Assembly: GCA_001801365.1 (NCBI GenBank)
Contig: MGXL01000046.1
Location: 4,563-10,478, forward strand
Reading direction: 5' to 3'
Origin: Gammaproteobacteria bacterium RBG_16_57_12
GTDB lineage: Bacteria; Pseudomonadota; Gammaproteobacteria; RBG-16-57-12
DNA: 5,916 bases
How positions within the stretch are numbered: position 1 is the first letter of the stretch; each line of letters starts with the position of its first letter. The notes under the pieces were generated by a model. That model did no database searches and was not told where the DNA came from. It saw only the letters and a list, made by a program, of their open reading frames with translations. The position numbers were made by a program, and so were the translations under genes. Below, piece after piece: positions 5,350 to 5,916 of the stretch.

Positions 5350-5916
5350 TTAATCTTTATCCTTAACTTTCTCGTCCATTACATTGATATCTATAGATTC
5401 ATCAAGCTCGGGTAGTTTGATATCCACCACATCGGCTCCCATTTGCCTGAGCACCTGATCATAGTCCTGGATCTTCTTGTCCAGGGCATGGATATGATCA
5501 AGCATGCAGTTGATGGCATGAGTCACGGGGTCGGGCACATTTTCGCTGACACCATAGGCGTCAAAACCCATTTTTCGTGCAATCTGATCGCGGTCCTGTT
5601 GCCGGGGCGACTTGTCTTTTTGCACCATGCGGGCCGGTATCCCGACCACCGTGGTATCGGCCGGCACATTGTTGACAACCACGGCATTGGAGCCGACCCG
5701 CGCGCCGTCGCCCAGCGTGATGGGGCCGAGCACCTTGGCCCCCGCCCCCACCACGACATCGTTGCCCAGCGTGGGGTGTCGCTTGCCTTTCTTCCAGGTG
5801 GTTCCGCCCAGGGTCACGCCGTGATACAGGGTGACGTCATCGCCGATCTCGGCGGTCTCGCCAATCACGACACCCATGCCGTGATCGATGAAAAACCGCC
5901 GGCCGATGGTGGCGCC
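5350..5916 (-). CDS. cysE: Serine O-acetyltransferase, isc-linked CysE (5' end cut by window edge)
   Basis: Acetylates L-serine with acetyl-CoA to O-acetylserine, the carbon skeleton for cysteine, the substrate of the desulfurases downstream. The visible 188 residues lack the N-terminal alpha-helical domain. They start inside the left-handed beta-helix at [13 protein letters not shown], so the ATG at 5877 is internal and not the start. The catalytic His (visible residue 12, IDHG) and the His of KRHPTLG (residue 47) are 35 apart, as in E. coli His158 and His193. Hexapeptide repeats run to about residue 98 ([23 protein letters not shown], then GIPARMV). A further 90 or so residues form a charged tail ending in acidic and lysine residues. 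It lacks the C-terminal Ile that E. coli CysE uses to bind cysteine synthase. A cysE homologue beside iscR is known in Azotobacter (cysE2). No strong terminator separates it from iscR. Confidence 0.93.
   Translation of the reverse strand, partial: GATIGRRFFIDHGMGVVIGETAEIGDDVTLYHGVTLGGTTWKKGKRHPTLGNDVVVGAGAKVLGPITLGDGARVGSNAVVVNNVPADTTVVGIPARMVQKDKSPRQQDRDQIARKMGFDAYGVSENVPDPVTHAINCMLDHIHALDKKIQDYDQVLRQMGADVVDIKLPELDESIDINVMDEKVKDKD

Noticed and set aside
5875..5877. ATG at 5877 as the start of cysE
   Set aside because: The frame stays open to the window edge and the upstream codons encode [13 protein letters not shown] with the catalytic His, so this Met is internal.
1..5916. CRISPR arrays, tRNA or rRNA genes, insertion sequences, attachment sites
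   Set aside because: No regularly spaced repeats, cloverleaf sequences, transposase frames or terminal inverted repeats were visible; nearly all the window is accounted for by eight conserved genes.

Overview
The window is one co-oriented block on the minus strand. In transcription order (right to left) it holds cysE (5' end outside the window), iscR, a NifS-like cysteine desulfurase, iscS, iscU, iscA, ndk and rlmN (3' end outside the window). The proteins resemble those of Gammaproteobacteria. IscR, IscS, IscA, Ndk and RlmN align by eye almost residue for residue with the E. coli and Pseudomonas forms as I recall them. A serine acetyltransferase next to iscR, and ndk-rlmN after the isc genes, are arrangements known from Azotobacter and Pseudomonas. 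The DNA is moderately GC-rich, with an AT-rich iscR promoter region. I cannot name the genus; a non-enteric, possibly sulfur-oxidizing or purple-sulfur-type gammaproteobacterium is a guess.

Layout. 5916-5350: serine O-acetyltransferase, making the cysteine precursor. 5349-5201: AT-rich intergenic region with a near-consensus sigma70 promoter, a half-match to an IscR type 1 site over its -35 box, and a small dyad near the transcription start. 5200-1531: a tight five-gene operon with gaps of 26, 6, 26 and 15 nt, encoding the regulator IscR, two different group I cysteine desulfurases, the scaffold-like IscU and the A-type carrier IscA. 1530-1258: a 273-nt spacer with no credible gene, holding hairpins, a weak candidate promoter and a terminator-like stem-loop. 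1257-826: nucleoside diphosphate kinase. 810-1: the first 270 codons of the radical-SAM methyltransferase RlmN.

How the genes work together. CysE feeds cysteine synthesis, the desulfurases turn cysteine into alanine plus enzyme-bound persulfide, IscU and IscA build or carry the Fe-S cluster, and [2Fe-2S]-IscR would report cluster status back to the operon promoter. Ndk and RlmN are conserved neighbours rather than assembly factors, though RlmN itself needs a [4Fe-4S] cluster.

Three things make this more than an ordinary isc locus. First, IscU has glycine at two of the four canonical cluster-ligand positions (Cys37 and His105), in an otherwise intact reading frame. Second, hscB, hscA, fdx and iscX, which normally lie between iscA and ndk in relatives with this order, are absent. 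Third, an extra NifS-like desulfurase sits directly before the canonical iscS. Together they suggest a rewired ISC system in which IscU may act with altered cluster chemistry or mainly as a persulfide acceptor. That reading is inference.
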